The translations under genes were made by a program, and so were the position numbers. From contig NC_083602.1 in assembly GCF_029168945.1 (NCBI RefSeq), positions 8,925,850 to 8,989,849 on the forward strand: 64,000 nt of DNA. The letters run 5' to 3'. Position 1 is the stretch's first letter. Each line of letters opens with the position of its first letter. Below are positions 35,080 through 47,450 of the stretch, in pieces. Below the pieces are notes generated by a model. It was not told the origin of the DNA. It saw nothing but the letters and a program-made list of their open reading frames with translations, and did no database searches. The DNA is from Cannabis sativa. Lineage: Eukaryota > Streptophyta > Magnoliopsida > Rosales > Cannabaceae.

Positions 35080-37180
35080 AGGCAAATCATAGAGTTAGAT
35101 TAGTAGTGGTGGTCCAAGAAAGAATTACTAATTATACAGTTACACTTTCACAAGTGTTTCATAACCATTTTCTATCAATGGATTTAAACTGTATGAGTTT
35201 AGTATTCTGTGACCAGAATCCACTTGCACTATTCTAAGAACTCTTTGATGTAACTTAAGTCATCAAAAGATACAACAACATATTTTATAAATCTAAGGCA
35301 TTTGTATCTTGTTCATAGTGGTTTTGACAAGATCATTCTCAGCAAAGAGTTAATATGCCTATATCCACTGAAAGTAAGTTCATCTCATTCGTAGATGGAT
35401 GTACATTCAGGGGTGGATATGAGTTTTCGTTGTATTCTTAAAACGATCACTCTAGATTTTACCTTATGCAAAAGAAATTTGAAATGTTTGAAAAATTTCA
35501 TGAATTTCTAGCAATGGTAAGTGGTTAAAGATCTTGCGAACTGATAGGGGTGGAGAAAAAGGTAGTAGATATCCAGTTCAAAGATCATTAATTTGATTTT
35601 GAATTATATCCAAACTTACCTCCCCAGAAATTCGAGTTGCATATTGATGATTAGTTACTAGTCATTGTCTTAATCCTTCTATGGTAATATAATTTCAGAA
35701 TGATGTAATGGTTGTATACTTAATGTAAATCATTACTAGATTCATGGATGACCTAATCGAAATCTTAAGAAAAGCTAGAACTGCTAACCTTGGTTTGCAT
35801 GTTTGTTAGCTATTCTAAGTGATTAGGGGTGGAGCATCCCATAGTCATTAGATAAGAAAGTGTTTGTTTAAACAAATACTACTTTTCTAAGAAAATGACT
35901 AAGTCTGAAAGTAAAGTAGCAAATAAAGGAGATATTTTCTTCTTGATTCCAAAAGTGTTCTATCATCTTATTTTACACATGATGATCACACTGCCTCTGT
36001 TGTCTTGTCACAACCGAAGAGGCCTATACCATTTAGTTTTCTTAGACATAGTTCACGGTACCTTGTTGTAGTGGGAGAGTTTCTAGGAACTCATCTTCTT
36101 ATAACTTGGAAGACACTAGTGAATAAAATCCATTGTGAGTTTAAACAAGTAATGGATTGTGAAGATAAGAAACTAAGAAGAAAGCCAAGAGAACTATAGT
36201 TTGATCCATTCACATGGAGTAACCTAAAGTTTTCTATTACAAGGACATGAAATGAAATTTTCGTTTATAAGTCTATTCAATGGACTTAACAAAACTTCCT
36301 GTTCCTAGTATTGTAGGTTTGAGTTTATCTGAACCTATGGCTTGTGGTATCCCTGGTAATTACTTACTCTAATGCAAGCATAAGATGCTAGAGCATTTTC
36401 TTTCCAATGGAAATCTATAGAAGCTTCACAACTTCTTAGACATAGATTTTATTTATCTAAGGAAAAGTTTCAACTATTCCAGAGAAGATAAAGCCATGAA
36501 AGAATTTCTTAAATCAACAGTGAGAGGTCTCAGATATGCTTTAGTATGCCTTAGACCAGACACCTGCTGTTGAGTGGGAGTAATGAGTAGGTATCATATT
36601 AATCCAGGAGAGGAACATTGGAAGACAATCAAGTAAATCTTAAGGTTAAGAAGAGGAACTATATGTTAGTCGATAAGGGTGGTTTTGAAACTCTTAGACT
36701 ACACCACATCAGATTTCGAGACTTGCCTGTGTGCTAGAAAATCTGCTGATGAGATGGTGATTACTTTGGGGGTGGAGTAGTGATTTTGGAGAAGTGTAAA
36801 AACCTATCTGAAATCTCTTAGTCTACCAGAGAGAGACTGAATGTTAAAAGTTGGAGGAAAGATACTTATTCAGTCTAAGGAAAGTTCTATACTTTTGTGG
36901 CACTGTTCCAAATTGCCTTAACTACTAGGGTTACTTCCTGAATAACCAAGAAGTAGTTGCCCAAAAGTATAGAATCCAGTATCCCAAGAGAGTAGACATA
37001 TAGAGAGGAATTTCACATTATCAAGGATTTTGTGATTAAGGAAGAGTAATGGTGGAGAAGAGGTTGTGTTTAATTCAACCTGTCAGATCCCATTACGAGG
37101 AGTTTACTACTATTACACTTGATTGGTATATCAAGGTGTTAATGATTATTTGAAATGCACTTTTTGTTTTATATTAGTGC
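35080..37180 (+). pseudogene. Copia W pol remnant (protease end to RNase H)
   Basis: Traces in order: a protease C-terminal stretch (about 35160-35260), a zinc-finger trace LVHSGFDKI (about 35310), integrase trace RTDRGGE (about 35540), the integrase-RT linker (about 36000-36120), and an RNase H trace beginning near 36530. Frames change constantly and stops are frequent. Large parts of RT are missing. Gag is not recognisable. The 64-aa open frame at 36005-36199 is an out-of-frame read of the linker. Several lesions are identical in Z. Confidence 0.75.
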
Positions 37181-37191
37181 AGGTGGGAGTT
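37181..37191 (+). promoter_or_regulatory. Copia W polypurine tract
   Basis: AGGTGGGAGTT directly precedes the 3' LTR, matching the X (GTGGGAGTT) and Z tracts. Plus-strand primer site for reverse transcription. Confidence 0.85.
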
Positions 37192-39115
37192 TGTTGGGTT
37201 TCATGCCTTAAATAAAACTCATTTCAATATAATCAGATTTACTTGTTAATAAAGATCAGAAATAACATTTTATGTTGCATGGTTCACATGACTTATTTCA
37301 TGATTATATGTATATAATGTATGAATTCTTTTCAAGTCCAGAACATATGTGTTTGTTAAAGATTATAGTGTTGTCAGCACAGTGGAATATAATCTTTATT
37401 ATATGTTCAAAAGTTTATTCCCTGATTTGTCAGAACACTGGATTTAGACTGACATGGTATAATCAGCGATAGGTATTCTTACACCTTGGAAAAGTGTTAT
37501 GTCCTTTCCAGGACATTGGCAAAGTTTACCAGTATCGGATGTATGGAGTATACATCGGAAGGGACCGATATTGAACTTTGATTAGATATGTTAAAATTTA
37601 CCGTAATATCTATTCAATTCAATATCACCTGTTGATCCTAGATCAAATGATCTCAATCCTGATATGGTTAGGTTCAATCTCAAGAGTGTTACTCGTGTTC
37701 TTTGATTTGTTAGTTAAGCCTACTTTTTGGGTCAGGGTGATACTTACATTTTGGAAACACGGTAGTGCAATTGAGTGGGAGCGCTAACATAAATATGGAA
37801 TCTATAGCTTCTATTTGGCAAATAGAAGTAAAGGATGATTTCCTTCGAGCTTAACCAAACGAAGATAAATGGTGGAGATCTCATTTCACTTAGGTGAAAT
37901 ATCATTTATACAGGGTTAAGTGTTTTAAGGCTAAAATACATTGTAGGGTGTTACGGTAATTTAATCCCTGTACAGTGTAAATCATCTATATAGAGGATCA
38001 TTGATCACATTAGGGTTATAACAATGGATAACTAATGACGTGTCTATATCGTGGAACATATAGAGCGTTTCTATATGACTGAGAGTGCAATTCCAAGTTC
38101 TAAGTGTGGATTCAATGAGCAATTAATAAGTTAGAGAATTTACTTGGTAAATTCGGTTCGACTTATTGGAAGCTCGGTTATATAGACCCATGGTCCCCAT
38201 ACTAGTTGAGACCATACTGCTTGTAAGACTCAGTTAATTGATTTTAATTAATCAATTATAATTCTAAAAGTTAGACTATGTCTACTTTATGAATTCTCAC
38301 AGTTTAAGGATGAAATCGTAAAGAAAAGGGTTTCTAGGTTTAATTATTAATTAAGAGACTTTGTATGTCTAATTAATAATTATTTTAAATGACAATATTA
38401 TTTAATAATCTATTTTAGTTATTAAATAATTAGTTTTGGCATTTAAATTATTAGAATTGGAAACATGGCATTTTTGGAGAAATTGAAATAAAATTGAGGA
38501 AAGTGCAAAATCCAAGTGAGGCCCATATCACCCTATGGCCGGCACCTCTTTGCTTGTTTTCCAATTATTATTTTCAATTTTAATTGTCATGTAATTGCTA
38601 ATCAAAGCCTAGCAAAAATAGGAAAGTTGTTGATCACACTAAATAAGGCAGTTAATTGATTACACAGTAATTAAGGAAACTGTTTTATTTGGAAAGTTGT
38701 GCTCTCCCTTCTCCCTATATAAAGCAACCCTTGTTCTCTTTTCTTGCACATCTTTTATGAAGCCATAAGCCACGAAATTCAAGAGAGAGAAAGAGAGAAA
38801 AATTCGAAATCCTTGTGAGATGAGTAGTGCCCACACACATCAAGTGGTATCTCAATCATAGTATGGAAGACTATGGAATTTCTGCATCAAAGAAGGAGAA
38901 AAGAAGATCCAGGTTCAGATCTTCGTGATGCTCTGCTACAGAAAGGAATCAAGGGCTAGAGATCTGAACGGAAGGAGTCATATTATTCCGCTGCACCCAC
39001 TGTAAGGTTTTCTAACTTTATATGTGTTTATTTTCATTGTTTTAGAATTTATATTAGGTTGTTAATCCAACATACTTGTTAGTAAATCTAGATCCTGGTA
39101 AAATAATTTCCAACA
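37192..39115 (+). repeat. Copia W 3' LTR
   Basis: TGTTGGG...CCAACA, 1924 bp, with TATA box at 38716-38723. Only scattered single-base differences from the 5' LTR are visible. Confidence 0.93.
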
Positions 39116-40230
39116 CTATCATCAATTGAACCATTGGTTAAAATTAGATCATTGGATCTATCATCAAGTTAACCAAGGCAATTTAGATCAAGCAATAATA
39201 GGTTTTAGAAAACTTACAAACAATCTAAAACACATACTCCTGCAACAAGGTTAGATTTGGATAGTTGGATGTAGGATTTATTTAATTTTAAACATGTATT
39301 TCGAAAAATAAAATTAAAATTAAACCTACCATTTTGAAAAATTAGGTTTTGGGTAACCTAAATGTCATTTCAAAATTAAATTGCTAACTTTCCTTTTAAA
39401 TTTCATGGTATTTAATAAATTAAAAAATAAAATAGAAAATGGTAAATGCATACCCTTTTCTTGTTTTACAATTTAATTTAATTAAAAATAATAAAATTTA
39501 AAAGTAAACAAAAATACCTTATTTCCTCTTTTAAAATTATCATTATTATTTTGATCTTATTCTAATTAAGGTCAAGTTACCAAAAATAAATTAATATCTG
39601 ACCTTAAAAAAAATAAAATAATCAAATTTTAAAGGAAATAAGAAAAGAGGTAAGCAAAACTTGATTATTCCTATTTTCAAAATCAAATTACACTAATATC
39701 TAAAATTAATTTTAAAAATTAAAATTAATTTATTTCTGATTATTAGATTTGAAATTTGAAAAACAAAAATCAACATACAAAACTACACAAAAAATCGGAA
39801 TTTAATTCCATGAAATAGCATGAAAAATTGAAAAAAATGAAAAATTGGATGAATTGTACGGATGGCATGCCATGCATGCTCATCTGCGCGCGTCTCTGGG
39901 GTGCACGCCGAGTTATCACGGCGCAGGAAGGCTGCTTGCAGCCATTCCGCGCGCGTGATGAGGGTGCTCATCACCCCGATTTTTCCAATTTTCAAAAATT
40001 CATAACTAATTCAAATTAAATCGAAATCGAGTTCTGTAAAAAAGTAAATTTCTTAGAATTTTCCAAACTATCCAAAAAAAATAATTACAGAGACAGAAAA
40101 GTAACTATTTTTCGCAGAATTCACAAACAACAATCAAACATCAATATGACACACAAAGCAACATGATACCATCCAAAAAACAAGCAAATCGTTTTAAGTC
40201 CAAATTTCTTGCAAGCAAATCAATTACCAT
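39116..40230 (-). other. Copia X copy 1 leader, distal half
   Basis: Non-coding and AT-rich, continuing the leader cut by W. Homologous to the Z leader at 59400-60520, except for a GC-rich block of about 110 bp at 39856-39980 that Z and W lack. Confidence 0.8.
39856..39980. other. GC-rich cluster of short hairpins, specific to X leader
   Basis: It holds the palindrome ATGGCATGCCAT (39862-39873), hairpin CGCCG/CGGCG (39906-39923), hairpin GGCTGC-TT-GCAGCC (39930-39943) and hairpin GATGAG-GGTG-CTCATC (39957-39972), with GCGCGCG runs between. Open frames on both strands cross it but no domain is recognisable. Origin unknown: captured host DNA or an RNA signal. Confidence 0.6.
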
Positions 40231-40243
40231 GGCTCTGATACCA
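40231..40243 (-). promoter_or_regulatory. Copia X primer-binding site
   Basis: Minus strand TGGTATCAGAGCC, two nucleotides from the LTR edge at 40246. Perfect match to the usual initiator-Met-tRNA PBS of plant elements. It shows that 40246-42116 acts as the 5' LTR of the element on its left. Confidence 0.9.
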
Positions 40244-40245
40244 GT

Positions 40246-42116
40246 TGTTGGAAGTTATTTTACCAGGAACTTAGATCTACTCACAAGTATGTTGATTTAA
40301 CAACCTAAATATGAACTTCTAAAACGATAGAAAATTCAACACATAAGAGTATCAGAAATCTTACATTGGGTGCAGCGGAATATATGTCTCCTCCCACTCA
40401 GATCTCTAACCCTTGATTCCTTTCTGTAGCAGAGTATAATCAAGATCTGAGCCCGATAGTCCTTCTTTGTTGTTTCTGAATACTACACAGCCTTCCTCAC
40501 TATGATTGAGGTATTACTTGATGTGTGTGGCCACTACTCTAGCACTTATAGATTTCGAAATAGTGAAGGAATAAAGAGAGAGAGGGTGGCGGCTCAGAGA
40601 GAATTTTCAGAGAAAAAATTCTGTCAGAATAATGTTGTGTATTAGTTGGGTTGAAATCTGAAGCCTTTGCCTTCTATTTATAGAAGACCACCCAGGGCTA
40701 TGATTGAATTAATTGACATTTAATATTGAAAAATCAAAGGGAAAAGGGAACTTAAGTGGCCGGCCTAGGCATTGTGGAAACAAGGCTTGCCACTTTTCCA
40801 ACTTTCCTTTTCCTACACTAATAGTTTCGTGTTTTGTCAAAAATTGCCAATTCCTTTGTTCAACAACATAATGTCAAATCTAATTATTTAATAATTAAAA
40901 TTAATTATCAAATAATATATTGTCATTTATTTTATTAATAATAAAACTAATTAAAGTTTCCTAATTAATAAATATGCCCTTCAAAATCTCTATTTACTGT
41001 TTTGCCCTTAATAAGTGATAAATTCTCAAATAGACACAGTCTATCTTGAGAATTTTAATTGATTAATTAAAATCAATTAAATGAGTCTTACAAGTAATAT
41101 TATCTCAACTAGTGGGGGGACCATGGGCCTATCTATCCGAGCTTCCAATAAGCAGATTTAGAATTTACCACTTAAATTCACTAACTTATTAATTCTTCGT
41201 TGAATCCACGCATAGAACTCAGAATTGCACTCTCAGTATATAGAATGCTCTATATGTTCCACCATATAGACACATCATTAGTTATCCATTGTTATAATCC
41301 TTATGTGATCAATGATCTTCTATATGGATGATTTACAGGGACTAAATTACCGTAACACCCTACAATGTATTTTATCCTTAAAACACTTAACCCTGTATAA
41401 ATGATATTTAAACTAAGTGAAATTGGTACTCAATCATTTATCTCGTTTGGTTAAGCTCGAAGGAAATCACCCTTTGCCTACTATTCGCCAGATAGAAGCT
41501 ATAGATTCAATATTTATGTTAGCGCTCCCACTCAATCGTACTACCGTGTTCCCAAAATGTATGTATTGCCCAGACCAAAGATTAGGCTTAACTAACAAAT
41601 CAAAGAACACGAATAATACTCTTGAAATTGAGCCTAACCATATCAGGATTTCGATCATGTGATCTAGGATCAACTTATGATATTGAATTAAATAGATATT
41701 TACGGTAAGTTTCAAAATCTATTTCAAAGTTCAATATCGGTCCATTCCAATGCATACTCCATGCATCCAACCTGAGCTTTACTTTAACCTATGTTCTGGA
41801 AAGAACATAACATTTCTCCAAATGCAAGTAAACTCTATTGTAGATTGTCATATCAGTAAAACCCAGTGTTCTGATAAATCTAGGAATACTTTATTCACAT
41901 AGTAATGTTTACTTTCCACTGTGTTGACAACACAATAAACATGATCAAGTATGTGAAAAGGGGTTTGGATGAATTTATAAATCAAATAGACAAACAATTG
42001 ATTAAGTGAACCAAAACATACACAAATGAATGAAAAAATACTTCTGTTACTTTATTGATATTGAATAATCTGGATTACATTGAAATAGAGTTTTATTTAG
42101 GGCATAAGACCCAACA
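40246..42116 (-). repeat. Central LTR shared by the two copia X copies
   Basis: TGTTGGAAG...CCAACA, 1871 bp. A PBS lies on the left side and a PPT on the right, so it is the 5' LTR of copy 1 and the 3' LTR of copy 2. No TSD is expected or seen. TATA-like element on the minus strand at 40675-40682. Confidence 0.9.
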
Positions 42117-42131
42117 AACTCCCACTTGCAC
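42117..42131 (-). promoter_or_regulatory. Copia X copy 2 polypurine tract
   Basis: Minus strand GTGCAAGTGGGAGTT abuts the LTR. It is followed inward by the end of the RNase H frame. Confidence 0.85.
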
Positions 42132-42834
42132 TAATATAAAACAAATCAGTACATTTCAATTAATCCTAAATTCTGACGGTGCTTTTCGAATGAAGTTACT
42201 GCCAAGACTTTGGTGAATGGATCAGTTAAGTTATCCTGCGTATCCACTTTCTCCACCAGCACATCCCCTCTTGCCACATATTCTCTGATAATATGATACT
42301 TTCTTTCTATATGCTTACTTCTCTTGTGGCTCCGAGGTTCCTTACTGTTGGCTATAGCTCCATTGTTATCACAAAGCAGGACTAGAGGCTTTTCCATTCC
42401 AGGAACTACACCAAGACTGGTGAAGAACTTCCTAAGCCAGACAACCTCTTTAGCTGCTTCAGCTGCAGCTATGTATTCTGCCTCCATGATAGAATCTGAA
42501 ATCGCAGTTTGTTTAGCACTTCTCCAAACCAATGCTCCACCGCCAAAAGTAAACACCATCCCAGATGTAGATTTCCTGTCTTCAAGACATCCCTGGAAAT
42601 CTAAGTCTGTATAGCCTAAGGGATTTAAAGCACCACCCTTGTAGACTAATACATAATCTCTTGTACTCTTTAAGTATTTCAAAATATACTTAACAGCATT
42701 CCAATGTACCCGTCCTGGATTTGACTGATACCTGGTCACGATTCCAACTGCATAGCAGATGTCAGGTCTAGTGCATAGCATAGCATACATTAAACTTCCA
42801 ACTGCAGAAGCATAAGGAATTTTTGCCATGTCTT
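42132..42834 (-). pseudogene. Copia X copy 2 RT end and RNase H (intact segment of a broken gene)
   Basis: The minus-strand frame 42146-42829 (227 aa) has no internal stop. It starts at IPYASAVGSLMYAMLCTRPD, runs through WNAVKYILKYLKSTRDY, then the RNase H domain: YTDLDFQGCLEDRKSTSGMV, SDSIMEAEYIAAAEA with the catalytic Glu, LLCDNNGAIA with the catalytic Asp, and the KHIERKYHIIREYV end. The first acidic position in YTDLDF is kept. It is separated from the rest of RT by copia Z, whose TSD GTCTT lies at 42830-42834 and 62432-62436. Confidence 0.88.
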
Positions 42835-43740
42835 TGTTGGAATTTATTTTACCAGGATCTTAGATCTACTCACAAGTATGTTGATTAACACCCTAAATAT
42901 GAACTTTTCTAAAACGATGAAATAAACACATATAAAGTTTAGGAAACCTTACATTGGCTGCAGCGGAATGAAATGACTCCTTCCGTTCAGATATCTAGCC
43001 CTTGATTCCTTTCTGTAGCAAAGCATTATCAATATCTGAACCTGGATCTCTTTCTCTGAATCTTTGATGCTGAAACTCCTTCTTGCTGAAAGTCTTTCTT
43101 CACGATCTTCCTCACTATGATTGAGGTATCACTTGCTGTGTGGGCACTACTCATACACTAAGAAATTTCGAAATTTCAATGAACAAGAGAGAGAAGAAGT
43201 GGCAGCTAAAGATAGGGAGAGAGAGAGGCTCAGTTTTTCTGAATCAGAAGTGTCAGAAGAAAAGTGTAATTTTCCTGAAGCCTTCACTATCTATTTATAG
43301 CACTCCACTAGGGTTAGGTTTGAATTATTTGGCATTAAAATAATGAAAATATAAGAGGGAAAACCCTACAAAAGTGGCCGGCCATGCAAGGTGGATTTGG
43401 GCCTCACTTTTTGCAATTTTGTAGTTTTATCTTTTCTGCATCTGATTTTCTCAAAAATGCCAATTTTCTAATTCAACCATTTAAATGCCAATTCTAACTA
43501 TTTAATAACTATAAATAATTATTAAATAATATTGTCATTTATCATATTTATTAATTGAACCATACAAAGTATCATAATTAACAAATATGCCCCTAAAACT
43601 CTTTCTTTACAATTTCACCCTTACTTAGTGAAAAATTCACAAATAGACATAGTCTAATTTGAGAATTATAATTGATTAATCAAAACCAATTACATGAGTC
43701 TTACAAGCAATATTATCTCAACTAGTGCGGGGACCATGGG
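42835..43740 (-). repeat. Copia Z 3' LTR, left part
   Basis: From TGTTGGAATT up to the ATGGG target site of gypsy-1. It rejoins 53157-54143 to make a LTR of 1893 bp. Confidence 0.92.
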
Positions 43741-46064
43741 TGTAAAGACCGCTTAGTTTAATTTGGAAATTAGCAGTTAATTATGTTTAATTATGAAAAT
43801 TATTTATAACCATTTAAATAATTTACTATACTGTTATTTATTGAATTCAGAAATGCATTTTTATGTCATGTAGTAGTTTGCATAGTTTTGCATTCTGGTG
43901 CCCGGTATTTTGGAACCCGGTGTTTGGCTCAGTAGAAATCACAACTTAGTATGTTAGTAGTTTGGGACGGGTTATTAGACATTGGGAATGTCGGGAATGG
44001 CCAGGAATTTAGAATTTCCCAAAAAAATACCCCTTCAGTGTGATTTATGTGGTTTTAGTGTGGAGGGGCAAAATGGTCTTTTTGCCCCATTAGTATTTTG
44101 TCTTCTAGTGAGTTATTAATTGAAAAATAAATGTTATTTGACTCTTATTGTTGGCTGAAATGGTTAAGTTAACACTTTATTTTTATTTTACAAAAACTCC
44201 ATTATTTCAAAGTTAGAAAATATTCAAAAGAAAAGCAATTTTTCCTCTCAAGCTCTCTCTCTTTTCGGCCAAGGCTTGGAATTCTAGGGCTGGATTCTTC
44301 CTTTGATTTTCAAGATAGCTTCATCCTAAATTGTGATCTCTTGTTGTGGTATGTGATTTTTAGCTTTTTCTCCTTTGTTTCTTGGAAAAAAATGATGAAA
44401 ATAATATGAGTTATGCATGATGTTGCTGCTGTAATTGTTGTTGTTGTTTCCTTGATTAAAATGTAGAGTTAAGTAGGTTTAATTAGATTGAATTGCATGC
44501 TTGAATTCCTTGTTCTAGTTCGATAGATTTTTATGTAAAAAGCATGGGTTTTCAAAGAAAAATGGAGGTTTTAGTGCCTGTTGTGTTTGCATGAGTTAGA
44601 TTCTAGTTTCTGAAGTTGTTATTAGCTTGATTATGAGTTTGAAGCATAGATTGAATGCATGTTAGGTGATTTTACTCAAGTTTGAGTTTAGAACTCAAAG
44701 CTTGAGTATTAATGGTGATTTTTGCTATTGTGCTTTCTGGGTGGTTTTAAAGCTTTAGAAATGTTCTAGGGGATAGATAGAACAGGTGTGGAAGGTTTCA
44801 TTTGATTTGGAGTCGATTTTTGCAAGATATGAATTTTTAATGTTGCTGCCTGCGAGGAACCGGAATTCCAGTTGTGCATCCGGAATTCCGGATGGGGTTC
44901 TGAATTTTCCCAGAACCAGAATTCCGGTTGGGCAACCGGTCTACCGGTTGGGGAAAATTCTGAAACCCTAGATTTCCTCGATTTTATGTTTTAAGGGGTA
45001 TTGCCATGCTTTTTTATCGATAGGGAAACTTTTAGTTCCTAGTTTAAGTCCCCGGGAAGTGATTTAGCGTGTCACTTATAGTGTTGTGATTTTTATGGTT
45101 TAGGAGCCTGTAATCTGCCGCGCAGTTAAAGTTCCAGTCAGGTTGACCGGCACACCTGAATTCGGAATCCAGGTAAGTTTAGTATCAGTATGCATATGTA
45201 GATTACATGTTTAGCGTGCATGTAGGAAGCCTGTTAGATTACATTAGTTATGTATGTTGGCTTCGAACCATCCAACCCTGTCACGTCGGTACAGGCTGGA
45301 GTATGACCAGCAGCCGGAGTATGACCGATTCGACCGATCAGGCTGACACTTGGTTGGTGGTTCCGTACTATTGACGTATCCCATCGGTACAGGCTGGAGT
45401 ATGACCAGCAGCCGGAGTATGACCGGTTCGACCGATCAGGTGGATATAGTAACACGTCGGTACAGGCTGGAGTATGACCAGCAGTCGGAGTATGACCGGT
45501 TCGACCGATCAGGCTATTACGTGTCAATAGTACCGTCCCTATGAACGTTCAGAACTCAGTACCGTGTTGGACACGGCACTAGTGACTCAGTACCGTGTTG
45601 GACACGGCAGTAGTGGGACTCAGTATCGTGTTGGACACGGCAGTTAGGGTTATGGTCAGGGGTATGGGCGTCTGACCATGACCGGGATTTATGTATGAGT
45701 ATTATTATGCTTTTCTTACTGAGTCTGTCGACTCACAGTTCAAGGTTAAAGCTGATGGACTGTGAGCGAGCTTATGAAGGTTGTACATGTCGGGGCGGTT
45801 AGGCCTGGAGCGTACGATCCTCGGGACAACAAGGCTGATTTTTATAACTAGTCGCTAGGCGACATTTATTTTGTATAAACAGTTAACTTTTGTAAATTAT
45901 TTTGTAATCGGGATCCCGTGTCTTTTGTAATTATATTTTACAAGTTTAATTAAAAAGCAAAAATTTTAATTAATCACGTTTTCCATAAACCTCGTTGATT
46001 AGCAACGAGTTGCACAACATGTTTAAAAATCACGTAATACGCCTATGTTAGTTAGGGTGTTACA
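43741..46064 (+). repeat. Gypsy-1 5' LTR
   Basis: TGTAAAGACC...GTGTTACA, 2324 bp. Tandem array at 45285-45513 and three short hairpin repeats at 45555-45645. It lacks a ~20-bp segment near 45740 that the 3' LTR keeps. Confidence 0.95.
45285..45513 (+). repeat. Three-copy tandem array in gypsy-1 5' LTR
   Basis: Same units as at 15904-16136: GGTACAGGCTGGAG plus two GAGTATGACC plus a CGGTTCGACCG-type dyad, three times with unequal spacing. Confidence 0.85.
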
Positions 46065-46067
46065 ATT

Positions 46068-46080
46068 TGGTATCAAAGCC
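46068..46080 (+). promoter_or_regulatory. Gypsy-1 primer-binding site
   Basis: TGGTATCAAAGCC starts 3 nt after the 5' LTR, one base from the initiator-Met-tRNA type PBS. Confidence 0.85.
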
Positions 46081-46427
46081 GCCAGGTTGTCTTCCGAAGA
46101 TCGTCACGACATGTACAATCATCATCAGCAGTTAGCTCGTTTCACGGTTCAGTAAGCCTTTATTGCTTTAGTAGTTTATTTTATTCAGTTATGAAAAAGA
46201 AAAGCCTGTAAGGAAGCATGTTAGTAACCTGATAGTAGAATAGGCGCATGTTTCGTTTTAATTTCCAAATTACGCGGCATTAGTAAGCTCTCGTGATCGT
46301 GACCTGAAGTGTCAACTCGGGATTTCGAGGCGGTTCCGACTAGATGGACGCCAGATGAAATATTAGGAGTCAGGGCATCTTATTCGGGTCAGATCAAGGT
46401 CAAGGAGCTCAGTTTTCCCCAAGTGTT

Positions 46428-47450
46428 ATGGGCCGAGGTAGAGGTCCCAGGGGTAGGGCTCGTGGTCGGGGTGATGTCAACGCGCCACAGGCTGCCCAGG
46501 TCAATCAGGAAGCCCAGAATTGGGAAGTTGGGTTTGCTGAAATGCAAGCCAGAATAGAGGAGCAAGATAATGAGATTCAGAGATTGAGGCAGCAGGGTGC
46601 TCCTGCTGTGCCGGTGCCAGAAGTTCCAGTGGCACCCGCCCCTGCTGCTCAGGCCGAGGTAGTGGTAGCGACAAAGTGAATGGAACCCTTGTATGGACGG
46701 TTCCGGGAGCAAGCACCTCCGGTATTTCTGGGAGGTCCAAATGTGATGAAGGCCGATTAGTGGCTAACGGTGATCACCAAAATCCTGAACTTTATGGGTG
46801 TCACCGGGAACGACAGAGTGGTGAGTGCCACTTTCCAGTTTCAAGAAGACGCTCTGGTCTGGTGGGACATGGTGTCTCAGATTCACGACATCACCACCAT
46901 GACCTGGGAAAGGTTTCAGGAACTCTTCAACGCCAAATACTATAATGAGGCGGTCAGAAGCGCCAAGAGGAAAGAGTTCGCTCACCTGACCCAGCGTGAG
47001 AACGTGAGCGTGACAGAATATACTACTCAGTTCGATCGGTTGGCGAGGTTGGCCTCGGGATTTATGCCAACCGATTTCAGTAAGAAAGAAAATATCTTGA
47101 TGGACTTAATGTGAAGATCAAGTATGACCTTATGGTTACTACCGACGACAAGACCACCTATGCTGTGATAGTGGAGAAGGCAGTGCAAGCTGAGGACGCA
47201 TTTAGATGTATGTGGAATCAGTTAGGACTCCAGTATGTGGCGGGGCTCCTACCCCTCCTGCGTCAGGTTTCAGCAGGGGAGGTAGTGGTTCGGCCATGGA
47301 CTAGAGGAGGAAATCATCCACTGCATCTGGTGGCTCAGGGAAGAACAAGAGGTTCCGAGGGAACCAGAATCAAGGTGGTCGTCAAGGTAATGTGGAGACC
47401 CGTTATTCCTACTGGAGTGTCTCATTAGTAAGAGGCATCCTCCGGGTGAG
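46428..47450 (+). pseudogene. Gypsy-1 gag
   Basis: It starts at ATG 46428 with an Arg/Gly-rich N-terminus (MGRGRGPRGRARGRGD), a short coiled-coil-like stretch MQARIEEQDNEIQRLRQQ and a Pro/Ala-rich linker. The gag core then follows: KILNFMGVTGNDRVVSATFQ, then WWDMV and RFQELFNAKYYNEAVR, then LTQRENVSVTEYTTQF. In-frame stops are TGA 46677-46679 and TAG 46767-46769 (a CAG in relatives). Frameshifts lie near 47095 and 47220. The C-terminal basic segment SGKNKRFRGNQNQGGRQG is present in another frame, but the CCHC knuckle is lost to the deletion that begins at about 47465. Confidence 0.85.

Larger units (their letters stand above)
29245..39115 (+). mobile_element. Copia W: complete but coding-dead, gag-less copia element
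   Basis: LTRs 29245-31167 and 37192-39115 (1923 and 1924 bp) flank a 6.0-kb interior with PBS, long leader, two leader modules, pol remnants and PPT. Flanks are CTATT and CTATC, a TSD with one changed base. It is inserted in the leader of copia X copy 1: removing it joins CTTGATCTATT to a sequence homologous to the Z leader at 59385-59520. Confidence 0.92.
25035..40245 (-). mobile_element. Copia X, copy 1 (5' portion of element, split by W)
   Basis: On the minus strand: PBS (40231-40243), long leader, gag, protease, integrase and the first part of RT, ending at 25035 where an LTR breaks RT after the KEWL codons. Its 5' LTR is the shared LTR 40246-42116. Copia W (29245-39115) interrupts the leader. 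Gene order protease-integrase-RT is the Ty1/copia order. LTR size and long leader recall the Angela/TAR group, but clade assignment is tentative. Confidence 0.88.

Noticed and set aside
37272..37787. Small plus-strand frames in the W LTRs (also 29630-29839)
   Set aside because: Present in both LTRs because they are the same repeat. They overlap LTR sequence with no coding signal.
39783..40019. Open frames on both strands over the GC-rich block as a captured gene
   Set aside because: Open only because GC-rich DNA has few stops. No domain, no splice pattern, and hairpins explain the sequence as well.
40231..40243. tRNA-like sequences such as TGGTATCAGAGCC
   Set aside because: Only 13 bases beside an LTR edge: primer-binding sites, not tRNA genes. 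No cloverleaf could be drawn around them.
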